From: JACKFB01 sp041389525
Lineage (GTDB): Bacteria; Myxococcota_A; UBA9042; PHBI01; JACKFB01
DNA length: 56,719 nt
Direction of reading: 5' to 3'
NCBI GenBank assembly: GCA_041389525.1
Contig: JAWKRR010000051.1
Coordinates: 1-56,719 of the forward strand
Shown here: positions 17,571 to 24,820 of the stretch, piece after piece
How the letters are laid out: each line of letters opens with the position of its first letter
How positions within the stretch are numbered: position 1 is the stretch's first letter
Translations under genes and position numbers: made by a program
Notes under the pieces: model-generated
Seen by the model: the letters and a program-made list of their open reading frames with translations, nothing else
The model's database searches: none
What the model was told of the DNA's origin: nothing

Positions 17571-18759
17571 AGGCCAACGTGATCCGGAAGAAGTCGTCGT
17601 CCAGCTCATCCTTCTTCTCCAATCGCCACGTGTGCTGCACCGCCAGCGAGGCGCCGTACAGCCTGAACGTGACGCCGAGGGTGTGCGCCGAGCGGTCTCC
17701 CGCGCCCAGACGGCGTTCGTCGATGAACACGCCCTCGCGGTTGTCGAAGGTCTTCAGACCGCCCCGGTAGTGCAGGCTGACCCAGTCCGCCGGGAAGTAG
17801 CGCAGCTCGAGGTAATCGCCGAAGTGGTAGTAGTCCGCCACGTCGCCGGCGCCGCTGATGTCCGCCCGCATGAACCCAATCGAGAGCGCCAGGTCGCGCA
17901 GAAAGGGCACGCCCGGGATTCGATACACCGTGAGGTCCGCGGCCTGCATGAAGAGCCGGCGGTCGAAGCCGAGCCGGTTGAAGTAGGCCGAGTAGTTCAG
18001 CGTCAGCGGGCCCCACGACGCCGAGAGCCGGCCGCCGACCGCCATCCGCACCTTCGACAGCGACGAGAAGTCCCCGCGCAGGTCGAGGATCGCGTCCTGC
18101 TCCTCCAACTCGTAGCCGTGCACCATGTAAATGTCGGCGCGAAGCTGCACCGGCCGCAGGTTCCAGGTCAGGCTGGCCGAGCCGCCGAGCTGGGCCCAGA
18201 CCAGCGGCAGCAGGTCTTGGTCGAAGCCGCTGAGGCCGCCGTAGCTGTGGTGGAAAAGCGGCTCCGGACCAAAAGGCACCAGGATCTTGCCGGCCCGGAA
18301 GGTGGCGCTCCAGTCCTTGCCCTTGGGCCGGATGCGGGCGCCGATCTCGTAGAAGGTCTGGTCGATGATCTCAGCGGTGAAGAAGAAGGGGTCCTCGCCG
18401 CTGCGGCTGAGAAAGACGAAGTGGTGGAAGTTCCGGAGGCGGTCGGTGCCCTCGGCCGGGTCTTTGGTGTAGCCGGAGCGCTCGTACGCCACGTCGAAGC
18501 GGCCGTTTATCCTGATGCCGCCTGGCAATTTGATGCCTTGGATGCCGGCATGTCGCTTGGGGGCGGGCTGGATCTCGGGCTGTGGCGCCTCGGTCGCCGG
18601 CTCGCCGGCAGCGTCGGGCGCGTCCGATGGCGCCGCGACGGGCGGAGCCTCGGCCACGGGCGCTGGCTGGGGCGGGGCCTCCTCGGCCAAGGCCAACGAC
18701 GGCCAGGCTAGTGTCACCGCCAGGGCGGCGACCCTCATCCATTGTATGAGCGGCGTCAT
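17560..18759 (-). CDS. Porin-like outer-membrane beta-barrel of cytochrome locus A
   Basis: 399 residues from ATG 18759, overlapping the stop of the c7-type gene by four bases. A signal peptide (ALAVTLAWPSLALA) is followed by a Pro/Ala-rich linker (26-68). The rest alternates short amphipathic strands rich in Tyr, Phe and Trp (FDVAYERSGY, FHHFVFLSRS, LTLNYSAYFNRLGF, LELRYFPADWVSLHYRGGL). It ends in ITLAYDF with a terminal Phe, the classical barrel C-terminus. Placement among cytochrome genes suggests a conduit protein in the manner of MtrB or OmbB, though no sequence similarity to those is claimed. Confidence 0.75.
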   Translation of the reverse strand: MTPLIQWMRVAALAVTLAWPSLALAEEAPPQPAPVAEAPPVAAPSDAPDAAGEPATEAPQPEIQPAPKRHAGIQGIKLPGGIRINGRFDVAYERSGYTKDPAEGTDRLRNFHHFVFLSRSGEDPFFFTAEIIDQTFYEIGARIRPKGKDWSATFRAGKILVPFGPEPLFHHSYGGLSGFDQDLLPLVWAQLGGSASLTWNLRPVQLRADIYMVHGYELEEQDAILDLRGDFSSLSKVRMAVGGRLSASWGPLTLNYSAYFNRLGFDRRLFMQAADLTVYRIPGVPFLRDLALSIGFMRADISGAGDVADYYHFGDYLELRYFPADWVSLHYRGGLKTFDNREGVFIDERRLGAGDRSAHTLGVTFRLYGASLAVQHTWRLEKKDELDDDFFRITLAYDF

Positions 18760-19166
18760 TCCATGCTCCCTGGGTGCGTACCGAAGGCGCCGAAGATGTC
18801 GTCTTCGTCGATGTCGTCGGCCTTCGCCGGGACGTGGCAGGTCTCGCACTCCACGCCCTTGCCCTTGGGCGCCCAGACCTGCTCGCCGTCGTGGCACGCG
18901 CCGCAGAAGCGACCCTCGTCCATGTCGGCGTGGGTGAAGCCGACGCGGCGCTGGGGGAAGATGGCGGGATGGCAGCTATAGCATTGGAACTCGCCGTGCC
19001 CCCAGTGCGAGAAGAGGGCCGCGTCGACGGGATCGCCCTTTTCGTGAGGCGCCACCGGCGGAATCCGGACCTGGTCGGGCGCGCCCAAGGTGATGATGGG
19101 CACTGCGATCATGCCGCTCAGCAGGTAGCGCAGACGGCGAGCCAGCGTGGGCTTTTTGACGTTCAT
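18756..19166 (-). CDS. Trihaem c7-type cytochrome
   Basis: 136 residues starting at ATG 19166. A basic N-terminus (MNVKKPTLARRLRYLL) precedes a hydrophobic signal or anchor segment. Three haem motifs (CYSCH, CGACH, CETCH) and many His residues (FSHWGHGEF, VGFTHADM) fit the c(7)-type trihaem class with bis-His ligation. It is the first gene of locus A, overlapping the porin-like gene by four bases. It probably transfers electrons across the periplasm to the barrel-associated proteins. Confidence 0.85.
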   Translation of the reverse strand: MNVKKPTLARRLRYLLSGMIAVPIITLGAPDQVRIPPVAPHEKGDPVDAALFSHWGHGEFQCYSCHPAIFPQRRVGFTHADMDEGRFCGACHDGEQVWAPKGKGVECETCHVPAKADDIDEDDIFGAFGTHPGSME

Positions 19167-19511
19167 GGGGGTTGACCGGCTTGCGGTTCGGCGGGCGACA
19201 CAAGCGCTGGAAGCGCTCGTTCTTCACGGCTGGTACTGCGGGATTCGTGCCGAATTCGCCGACGCGAGCGCGTGAAGCCGCGGTGCCCAGTGTTTAAGCG
19301 GGCGAGAGGCTGCCCGGGCGCCGCTGGCCGAGGTGGCGACTCGCCAAATAGGCGCGCGACTGCGGGATTTGCCACACCCGGCCGACGGGTCGCGCCGTGT
19401 CATTTGACCCAGCCGGCAGTGCGCTGCGGCCGTACTTGCTGGCCTCTCAGCGTGGCTCGATTCTTGCTGGCTCTGAGGGCGCGTCACCAGCTATCTGCGG
19501 AGGAGCTTCCC
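19167..19511. promoter_or_regulatory. Divergent promoter region of cytochrome locus A
   Basis: 345 bases separate the divergently transcribed c7-type gene and the decahaem lipoprotein gene, so both promoters must lie here. GGAGGAG occurs just before ATG 19512. No clear operator palindrome or small gene was identified. Confidence 0.5.
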
Positions 19512-22034
19512 ATGAACTTCAATCTCCATCGGGGGTGGCAGTTCGCCGTCACCCTCATCTGCGCCTCGGTGGCCGTGGCGTGCGCCGCACCAGAGGCCGA
19601 GCAGCTTCCGGGTGTGCGGATCAGCGGCCAGAGCGGCGTGCGGATGGGACAGACCCTGAAGCTGACCGCGAGCACCGTCGAGGGCGTCGACAGCGACTAC
19701 ACTTGGCTGAGCCTGGACCCCGCCGTGGCCACCGTCGAGGCGGCCGGCAAGCAGGTCACCGTGACGCCGGTCAGCCCTGGCGAGACCGTCATCTCGGCCA
19801 CCGGCGTGGATACCGGGCTCATCGGCCAGCACAACGTGGTCGTCATCGCCGCGGACGCGCCGGACGTCATCGTGGCAGACACGACCGACGACACCGACGT
19901 CGTCACGCCGGATGTCGAGCCCGATGTGGCCCCGGACGTCGTGCTGGACGTGGGCCCCGACGCCCTGCCGGACGCCGACGCGACCCAGGACGCAGAGCCC
20001 GAGATCCCGCCGCTGCACATCCCTTACTATGAAGAGTGGCTGAGCAGCGGCCACGCCGACAAGAACGCGGAGGCCTTCAAGCACTGGGACGGCGACGACC
20101 CGGCCGTGGTGCCGACGACCTGTGCGAAGTGCCACAGCACTCCGGGCTTCCGCGATTTCATCGGAGACGACGGCTCGGCGATCGGCTCGGTGGAGGCGGC
20201 CGCGCCCGTCGGCAGCACCGTGGAGTGCTCGGCCTGCCACAACCCCACGACCGCCGAGCTGGACTCCGTGGTGTTCCCGTCGGGCGTCGAGCTGACGGGG
20301 CTGGGACCGGAAGCGCGCTGCATGACCTGCCACCAGGGCCGCGCGTCGTCGGACTCGGTCGATGCCGCCATCGCCAACGCGGGCGTGACGAACCCCGATG
20401 AGGTGTCGGACAAGCTGAACTTCCTCAACATCCACTATTACGCCGCTGGCGCCACGCTGAACGCCGGCACGGTCCGCGGCGGCTACCAGTACGAGGGCAA
20501 GGTCTACGACCACCGCTTCCGGCACGTGCCCGACCGTGACTCCTGCGTGGAGTGCCACAACCCGCACACGCTGAAGGTGAAGCTGGACGCGTGCCAGGGT
20601 TGCCACGAGGGCGTCGTGGACAACGAAGACCTCAAGGATATCCGCATGATCTCCTCCGCTGGCGTCGACTACGACGGCGACGGGGACCTCAATGAGGGCA
20701 TGTGGCACGAGCTCGCTGGCCTGCGCGCACGCCTGCTGACGGCGATCCAGGCGTACGCGCTGGCGCAGTCGCAGCCGGCGATCTGCTACCACGAGACCAA
20801 CTACCCCTACTGGTTCAAAGACACCGACGGGGACGGGAACTGCGCCGCCAGCGAGGCGACCTTCGCGAACGCCTTCAAGGCCTGGTCGCCGCGCATCCTG
20901 CGAGCGACCTACAACTTCCAGGTCTCGCTCAAGGATCCCGGGGCCTTTGCCCACAACGCGAAGTACATCATCCAGGTCATGCACGACAGCATCCTGGACC
21001 TGAACCAGGGCATCACGCCGCCGCTGGACGTGTCGACGCTGCACCGCGACGACCCGGGCCACTTCAACGGCGCGTCGGAGGCCGCGCGGCACTGGGACGC
21101 CGACGAGGCGGTGAGCGCGAGCTGCTCGAAGTGCCACGGAGGATCCGAAGGCTTCCGGTTCTTCCTGGACTACGGCGTCGGCCTGGAGGTCACCGAGACC
21201 GCAAACGGCCTGGACTGCGCGACCTGCCACGAGAGCTTCGACGGCAGCTTCGACCTCGTCGCGGTGGGCTCCGTCGACTTCCCCAGCGGCATCACGCTGA
21301 ACGTCGCCGACAAGGAGGACTCGAGCAACCTGTGCGCCACGTGTCACTCGGGCCGTGAGTCGGCGGCGACCATCGACGCGAAGATCGCCGCGGGCAGCCT
21401 TGGCTTCCGCAACGTCCACTACCTGCCGGCCGGCGCGACGCTGATGGGCAGCGAGGCGCACGTGGGCTACGAGTACCCGAACCCGCCCGCGCCCTACGCC
21501 AAGCGATGGACCGGTCACCCGGGCGGCAACGACTGCACGAGCTGCCACAAGCCCGGCGGCAGCAACCACAGCTTCGACGTCAACGACGTGCTGGCGGACT
21601 GCAAGGCCTGCCACACCTCCGCGACGAAGGTCTCGGACATTCGCGGGATGAAGCACGCGGGCGACTACGACGGCGACGGCAACAACACCGAGCCGCTCTC
21701 AGGCGAAATCGCAGGTCTGGCCGAGGCGCTGCTGCTCCAGATGCAGGTCGCGGCGGCGGCGGCGCCCATCTGCTACGACGCGCACTCATACCCCTACTGG
21801 TTCAAGGACACCGACTCGAGCGGTGGCGAGTGCGACAGCCCGGCCGAGACGGCTTCGAGCAACGGCTACAAGGCGTGGACTCCGGCGCTGATGCGCGCGG
21901 CCCACAACTTCCAGATCAGCCAGAAGGAGCCGGGCGCCTGGGCACACAACTTCGACTACATGGGCCAGCTGCTCTTCGACGCCTTCGTCGACATGGGCGG
22001 CGACGCGGTCGCAGAGAAGCTCGAGCGGCCGTAG
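19512..22034 (+). CDS. Decahaem lipoprotein cytochrome with Ig-like domain
   Basis: 840 residues from ATG 19512, with GGAGGAG upstream. The signal ends in a lipobox-like VAVAC (Cys 24). Residues about 30-115 form a BIG2-like Ig domain (VRMGQTLKLTAS, TVSPGETVISATG-type strands), followed by an Asp/Val-rich linker (about 118-158). Ten CXXCH motifs fall in two tandem halves: five between about 205 and 365 and five between about 537 and 700. Each half ends with YPYWFKDTD and a segment like NFQVSLKDPGAFAHN. It is likely an outer-membrane surface terminal reductase or electron acceptor. It is divergent from the rest of locus A. Confidence 0.9.
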   Translation: MNFNLHRGWQFAVTLICASVAVACAAPEAEQLPGVRISGQSGVRMGQTLKLTASTVEGVDSDYTWLSLDPAVATVEAAGKQVTVTPVSPGETVISATGVDTGLIGQHNVVVIAADAPDVIVADTTDDTDVVTPDVEPDVAPDVVLDVGPDALPDADATQDAEPEIPPLHIPYYEEWLSSGHADKNAEAFKHWDGDDPAVVPTTCAKCHSTPGFRDFIGDDGSAIGSVEAAAPVGSTVECSACHNPTTAELDSVVFPSGVELTGLGPEARCMTCHQGRASSDSVDAAIANAGVTNPDEVSDKLNFLNIHYYAAGATLNAGTVRGGYQYEGKVYDHRFRHVPDRDSCVECHNPHTLKVKLDACQGCHEGVVDNEDLKDIRMISSAGVDYDGDGDLNEGMWHELAGLRARLLTAIQAYALAQSQPAICYHETNYPYWFKDTDGDGNCAASEATFANAFKAWSPRILRATYNFQVSLKDPGAFAHNAKYIIQVMHDSILDLNQGITPPLDVSTLHRDDPGHFNGASEAARHWDADEAVSASCSKCHGGSEGFRFFLDYGVGLEVTETANGLDCATCHESFDGSFDLVAVGSVDFPSGITLNVADKEDSSNLCATCHSGRESAATIDAKIAAGSLGFRNVHYLPAGATLMGSEAHVGYEYPNPPAPYAKRWTGHPGGNDCTSCHKPGGSNHSFDVNDVLADCKACHTSATKVSDIRGMKHAGDYDGDGNNTEPLSGEIAGLAEALLLQMQVAAAAAPICYDAHSYPYWFKDTDSSGGECDSPAETASSNGYKAWTPALMRAAHNFQISQKEPGAWAHNFDYMGQLLFDAFVDMGGDAVAEKLERP

Positions 22035-22060
22035 CCCCCGCGCGGTAGCCGAGTCTCTCG

Positions 22061-22094
22061 CCGAGGCGCGGCCGGTTTTCCGGTCGCGCCTCGG
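22061..22094. terminator. Bidirectional hairpin between convergent genes
   Basis: A 15-bp stem (CCGAGGCGCGGCCGG and its near-perfect complement, one G-T wobble) closes a TTTT loop. It lies between the decahaem gene and the convergent membrane protein gene, ending at the latter's stop. There is no long U-tract, but size and place fit a two-way terminator. Confidence 0.65.
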
Positions 22095-23240
22095 TCATTG
22101 TTGGGGCGGGCGGAACGCGCCTAGCATCCACGCGTAGATGAGGGCGCCCAGCATCGCGAGGGCCATCACCGTGCCCATCCAGAGCGGGAAGTCCGTGTGG
22201 GCCTTGCCGCAGACCGTGTACCAGCCGCTGCCCTCGGCGGGCAGGGCGTCGAGGCAGCCGAAGCTGTAGTCCTCGTCGAAGTCTTCGGCGCAGACGTAGG
22301 CGTAGCGGGAGGCGCCGGTGAGGTCGGTGGCCTCGACGTGGCACTCGCCGTAGGTCTGGTGGAGGCTGGCGCTCTGGTGGGTGGCCGGGTCGTTGGTCGC
22401 GAGGATGGTCGGCAGCACGATCGCCCAGGCGAAGATGGCCGCCATGAGGATGCGGTCGAGGGGGCGGCGCGCCTCGGGCTTGGATTGGCGGATTCCCCAG
22501 ATGGCGATGGCCGCATAGAGCGCGACGACGCCGATGAGGCCGACGGCGTTTGGCTTGCCACCAGTGAGGGCCTGGATGGGGCTCATCTGCAGGACCATGA
22601 GGATGGTCGAGAGGCCGGCGACGACGGCGAGGCCGATGGCGAGGCGGCGCGGCGGCAGCTTGGGGTCGCGGTCGATGACGCGATTGAGCAGGTAGGCAAA
22701 GGTCGCGGTGAAGACGATGACCCACATGGTGCTGCCGATGGGGACGCCGAGGATGCGCTCGGAGATCGGCGGGTCGGTGTCGTGCCAGGTCCACCAGAGG
22801 AACTTCGCGCCGATGATGTCGTAGGGCGCGTAGAAGAGGATGGCGCACAGCCCCGTGAGCGTGGCGCGCGGCAGCGGGCGCAGGTTGAGGCGCCAGACCG
22901 ACACGGTCGGCAGGTACATGAAGCAGACGTAAACGCACGGGATGTAGAGCGGCAGGCGCGGCGTGACCATGATGGTGGCCTGGGCCTGCCAGAAGTTATC
23001 CACGAGCGGCAGCGCCATGAAGATCATGTCGTTGGCGGTGCCAGCGACAATGGCCGCCACCCAGGCCAGCATGTGCGCGCGGCCCGAGCGCCACGCGTGA
23101 ACGAGCGCGGCGAGGGCGAGCAGGATGAAGAGGTACTCGCCGACCACGAAGGAGGGCTGGGTCGCCCACTTGGTCGCGGGGTTGGTGAAGACCTTCCACG
23201 GCAGGTCGTGGGCGAGGTCCCAGGGCAAGGTGGCGAGCAT
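22095..23240 (-). CDS. Polytopic membrane protein of unknown function
   Basis: 381 residues from ATG 23240 with about nine hydrophobic segments (for example VGEYLFILLALAALVHAW, MLAWVAAIVAGTANDMIFM, GVVALYAAIAIWGI, GTVMALAMLGALIYAW). Conserved-looking polar residues lie inside or near them (W-E/D-rich FYAPYDIIGAKFLWWTWHDTD). A late loop contains several Cys (YGECHVEAT, YAYVC, FGCLDALP, YTVCGKAH); these are not haem motifs. It begins just after the hydroxylase gene, so the two probably form one operon. I do not recognise the family. A lipid-modifying or substrate-binding partner of the hydroxylase is possible. Confidence 0.75.
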   Translation of the reverse strand: MLATLPWDLAHDLPWKVFTNPATKWATQPSFVVGEYLFILLALAALVHAWRSGRAHMLAWVAAIVAGTANDMIFMALPLVDNFWQAQATIMVTPRLPLYIPCVYVCFMYLPTVSVWRLNLRPLPRATLTGLCAILFYAPYDIIGAKFLWWTWHDTDPPISERILGVPIGSTMWVIVFTATFAYLLNRVIDRDPKLPPRRLAIGLAVVAGLSTILMVLQMSPIQALTGGKPNAVGLIGVVALYAAIAIWGIRQSKPEARRPLDRILMAAIFAWAIVLPTILATNDPATHQSASLHQTYGECHVEATDLTGASRYAYVCAEDFDEDYSFGCLDALPAEGSGWYTVCGKAHTDFPLWMGTVMALAMLGALIYAWMLGAFRPPQQ

Positions 23241-23243
23241 CGA

Positions 23244-24125
23244 TTAGTACCTTATGTAGGGAGGGATCTCGGGCTGGCCTGCGGGGGCTGAGCCGCCGGT
23301 CTCGTCGACGCCGTCGCCTCCGAAAACCTCGGCGCCGTATGTGCGTTTTTCGCGGCGCAGGGTGCCGTGGAGGCGGTCCCAGAGCATGAGGTGCTGGCCG
23401 AAGTTGCAGTGGAAGTGAGCGTGGTGGTCGTCGTGGTACATCGACGGGCCCTGCCAGGGAAGGGCCGAGGTGAGGCGGACGCCGGAGTGGTCGATGATGT
23501 TGAAGACGAGGATATAGACCAGCACGGCGCCGATGACGGCGGGGTGAAACGGGATGAAGAAGATGGGGATGAACGAAGAGAGCTGAAGCGAGAGCAGCTC
23601 GACCGGGTGGACGGCGACGGTGACGTAGGGCGTGGTGGCGATGAACTTGTGGTGATGGCGGTGGATGCGGCGAAAGAGCGGCTTGATGTGGAAGAAGCGG
23701 TGGACGTAGTAGGCGGCCGCGTCGTTGAGGACGAAGAGCAGGACGGCCGAGGCGAAGAAGTAGGGCCAGCCGTACTCGGCGACGTCAAAGTAGATCGGCG
23801 TTGGGAGGCCCTGGGTGATCGCGTAGATCAGCAGGCCCGAGACCAGCCCGCCGAGGGCGAGGTTGAAGCTGGAGAGCAGCGCAGCGGATCGCTGCTGGCC
23901 AGGCTTGAGCCAGCGTTTTGCCTGACACTTCCACGTCTCGGGCTCGTCGTGCCGGCGAACGTAGTAGCGTAGGTGGTAGTATCCGGCGACTGTGTGGAAG
24001 ATGGCGAGCCCCACCGCGATCGAACCGAACACGCACAGGGCGAGGAGCGGCCAGTCGATGGCGTCGATGCCAGTAGGACCAGCGAAGAGATCAGGCACGG
24101 GAGACTCCGGGTGGGCCGTCATCAT
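23244..24125 (-). CDS. Fatty acid hydroxylase / sterol desaturase-family membrane enzyme
   Basis: 293 residues with four or five hydrophobic stretches. The di-iron His clusters are clear: HRFFH near residue 142, HRHHH near 155, and HDDHHAHFHCNFGQH near 228, matching HX3H, HX2HH and HX2HH of the superfamily. These integral-membrane enzymes hydroxylate or desaturate lipids, sterols or carotenoids with oxygen. The substrate here is unknown. The start codon (ATG 24125, or ATG 24122) lies within an inverted repeat, suggesting tight control by the divergent TetR regulator. No good ribosome-binding site is visible, so a leaderless mRNA is possible. Confidence 0.88.
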   Translation of the reverse strand: MMTAHPESPVPDLFAGPTGIDAIDWPLLALCVFGSIAVGLAIFHTVAGYYHLRYYVRRHDEPETWKCQAKRWLKPGQQRSAALLSSFNLALGGLVSGLLIYAITQGLPTPIYFDVAEYGWPYFFASAVLLFVLNDAAAYYVHRFFHIKPLFRRIHRHHHKFIATTPYVTVAVHPVELLSLQLSSFIPIFFIPFHPAVIGAVLVYILVFNIIDHSGVRLTSALPWQGPSMYHDDHHAHFHCNFGQHLMLWDRLHGTLRREKRTYGAEVFGGDGVDETGGSAPAGQPEIPPYIRY

Positions 24126-24150
24126 ACACCATGACGATGTGTGTATGATG
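24120..24150. promoter_or_regulatory. Putative TetR operator
   Basis: CATCATACAC and GTGTATGATG form a perfect 10-bp inverted repeat with an 11-base spacer. It lies between the hydroxylase and TetR genes and covers the hydroxylase start codon. This arrangement is typical of an autoregulated TetR site controlling a divergent target gene. It is AT-rich compared with the surrounding DNA. Confidence 0.75.
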
Positions 24151-24184
24151 TATGCCGTGAAACCGAAAGCAAGCGCGGGGTCTC

Positions 24185-24799
24185 GTGGCGCGTCGTAAAG
24201 CCTGGAATGGGCAGCCTCCGGCGACGCCGTCGGAGGCGCGGCGCGTACTCCTAGACGCCGCGAGGGCCTGCATCGAGCGCCTGGGCGTGGCCAAGACCGG
24301 GCTGACCGACGTGGCCACGGAGGCGGGCGTCACGCGGCAGACGGTCTACCGCTACTTCGACGACGCGGACGACCTGTTCCGCTCGGCCACGGTGCTGTCG
24401 AGCGGCGGCTTCCTCGAGCGGCTGCGGGCCCGAGTCGCCTGCGAGACGGGTCCAGCCGAGCGGATCGTCGAGTGCCTCGTCTTCGCCATCCGCGAGATCC
24501 CAACCGACCAGGTGCTGGGCAGCCTCCCCCTGGCCGACCAGCATTTCACCTTGAGCTACCTGCTCGATCTGCGCTTCGTGCAGGACGAGATACTCCGCCA
24601 GGTCGGCGGCGATGCGAAGATCGCCAGCCCGCGATTGGACTCCCTCGCCGAGCTCTTCCTCCGCCTGCTGCACTCGTTTCTCGCCGACTCCGGCCCCAAG
24701 CGCAGCGAGGCCGAGCTGCGCGCGCTGCTCCAGGAGTGGGTAGTGCCGCTCATCGACTTGCCTTCGACGCGGCTCGGGAGCCCCGAAGGGACGAGCTGA
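24185..24799 (+). CDS. TetR-family transcriptional regulator
   Basis: 204 residues from GTG 24185. The N-terminal helix-turn-helix is clear (RRVLLDAARACIERLG, then LTDVATEAGVTRQTVYRYFDDADDLF, residues about 18-60). The C-terminal part is a helical ligand-binding domain with no recognised ligand motif. It is divergent from the hydroxylase gene, with the inverted repeat at 24120-24150 between them, so it probably represses that operon and itself. A lipid or sterol-like effector is a guess from the target gene only. Confidence 0.88.
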   Translation: MARRKAWNGQPPATPSEARRVLLDAARACIERLGVAKTGLTDVATEAGVTRQTVYRYFDDADDLFRSATVLSSGGFLERLRARVACETGPAERIVECLVFAIREIPTDQVLGSLPLADQHFTLSYLLDLRFVQDEILRQVGGDAKIASPRLDSLAELFLRLLHSFLADSGPKRSEAELRALLQEWVVPLIDLPSTRLGSPEGTS

Positions 24800-24820
24800 G
24801 CGCTGGCCGTGGCGGCTCGC

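Noticed and set aside
19491..21656. A 721-codon minus-strand frame
   Set aside because: Antisense to the decahaem gene; it lacks CXXCH motifs or any domain.
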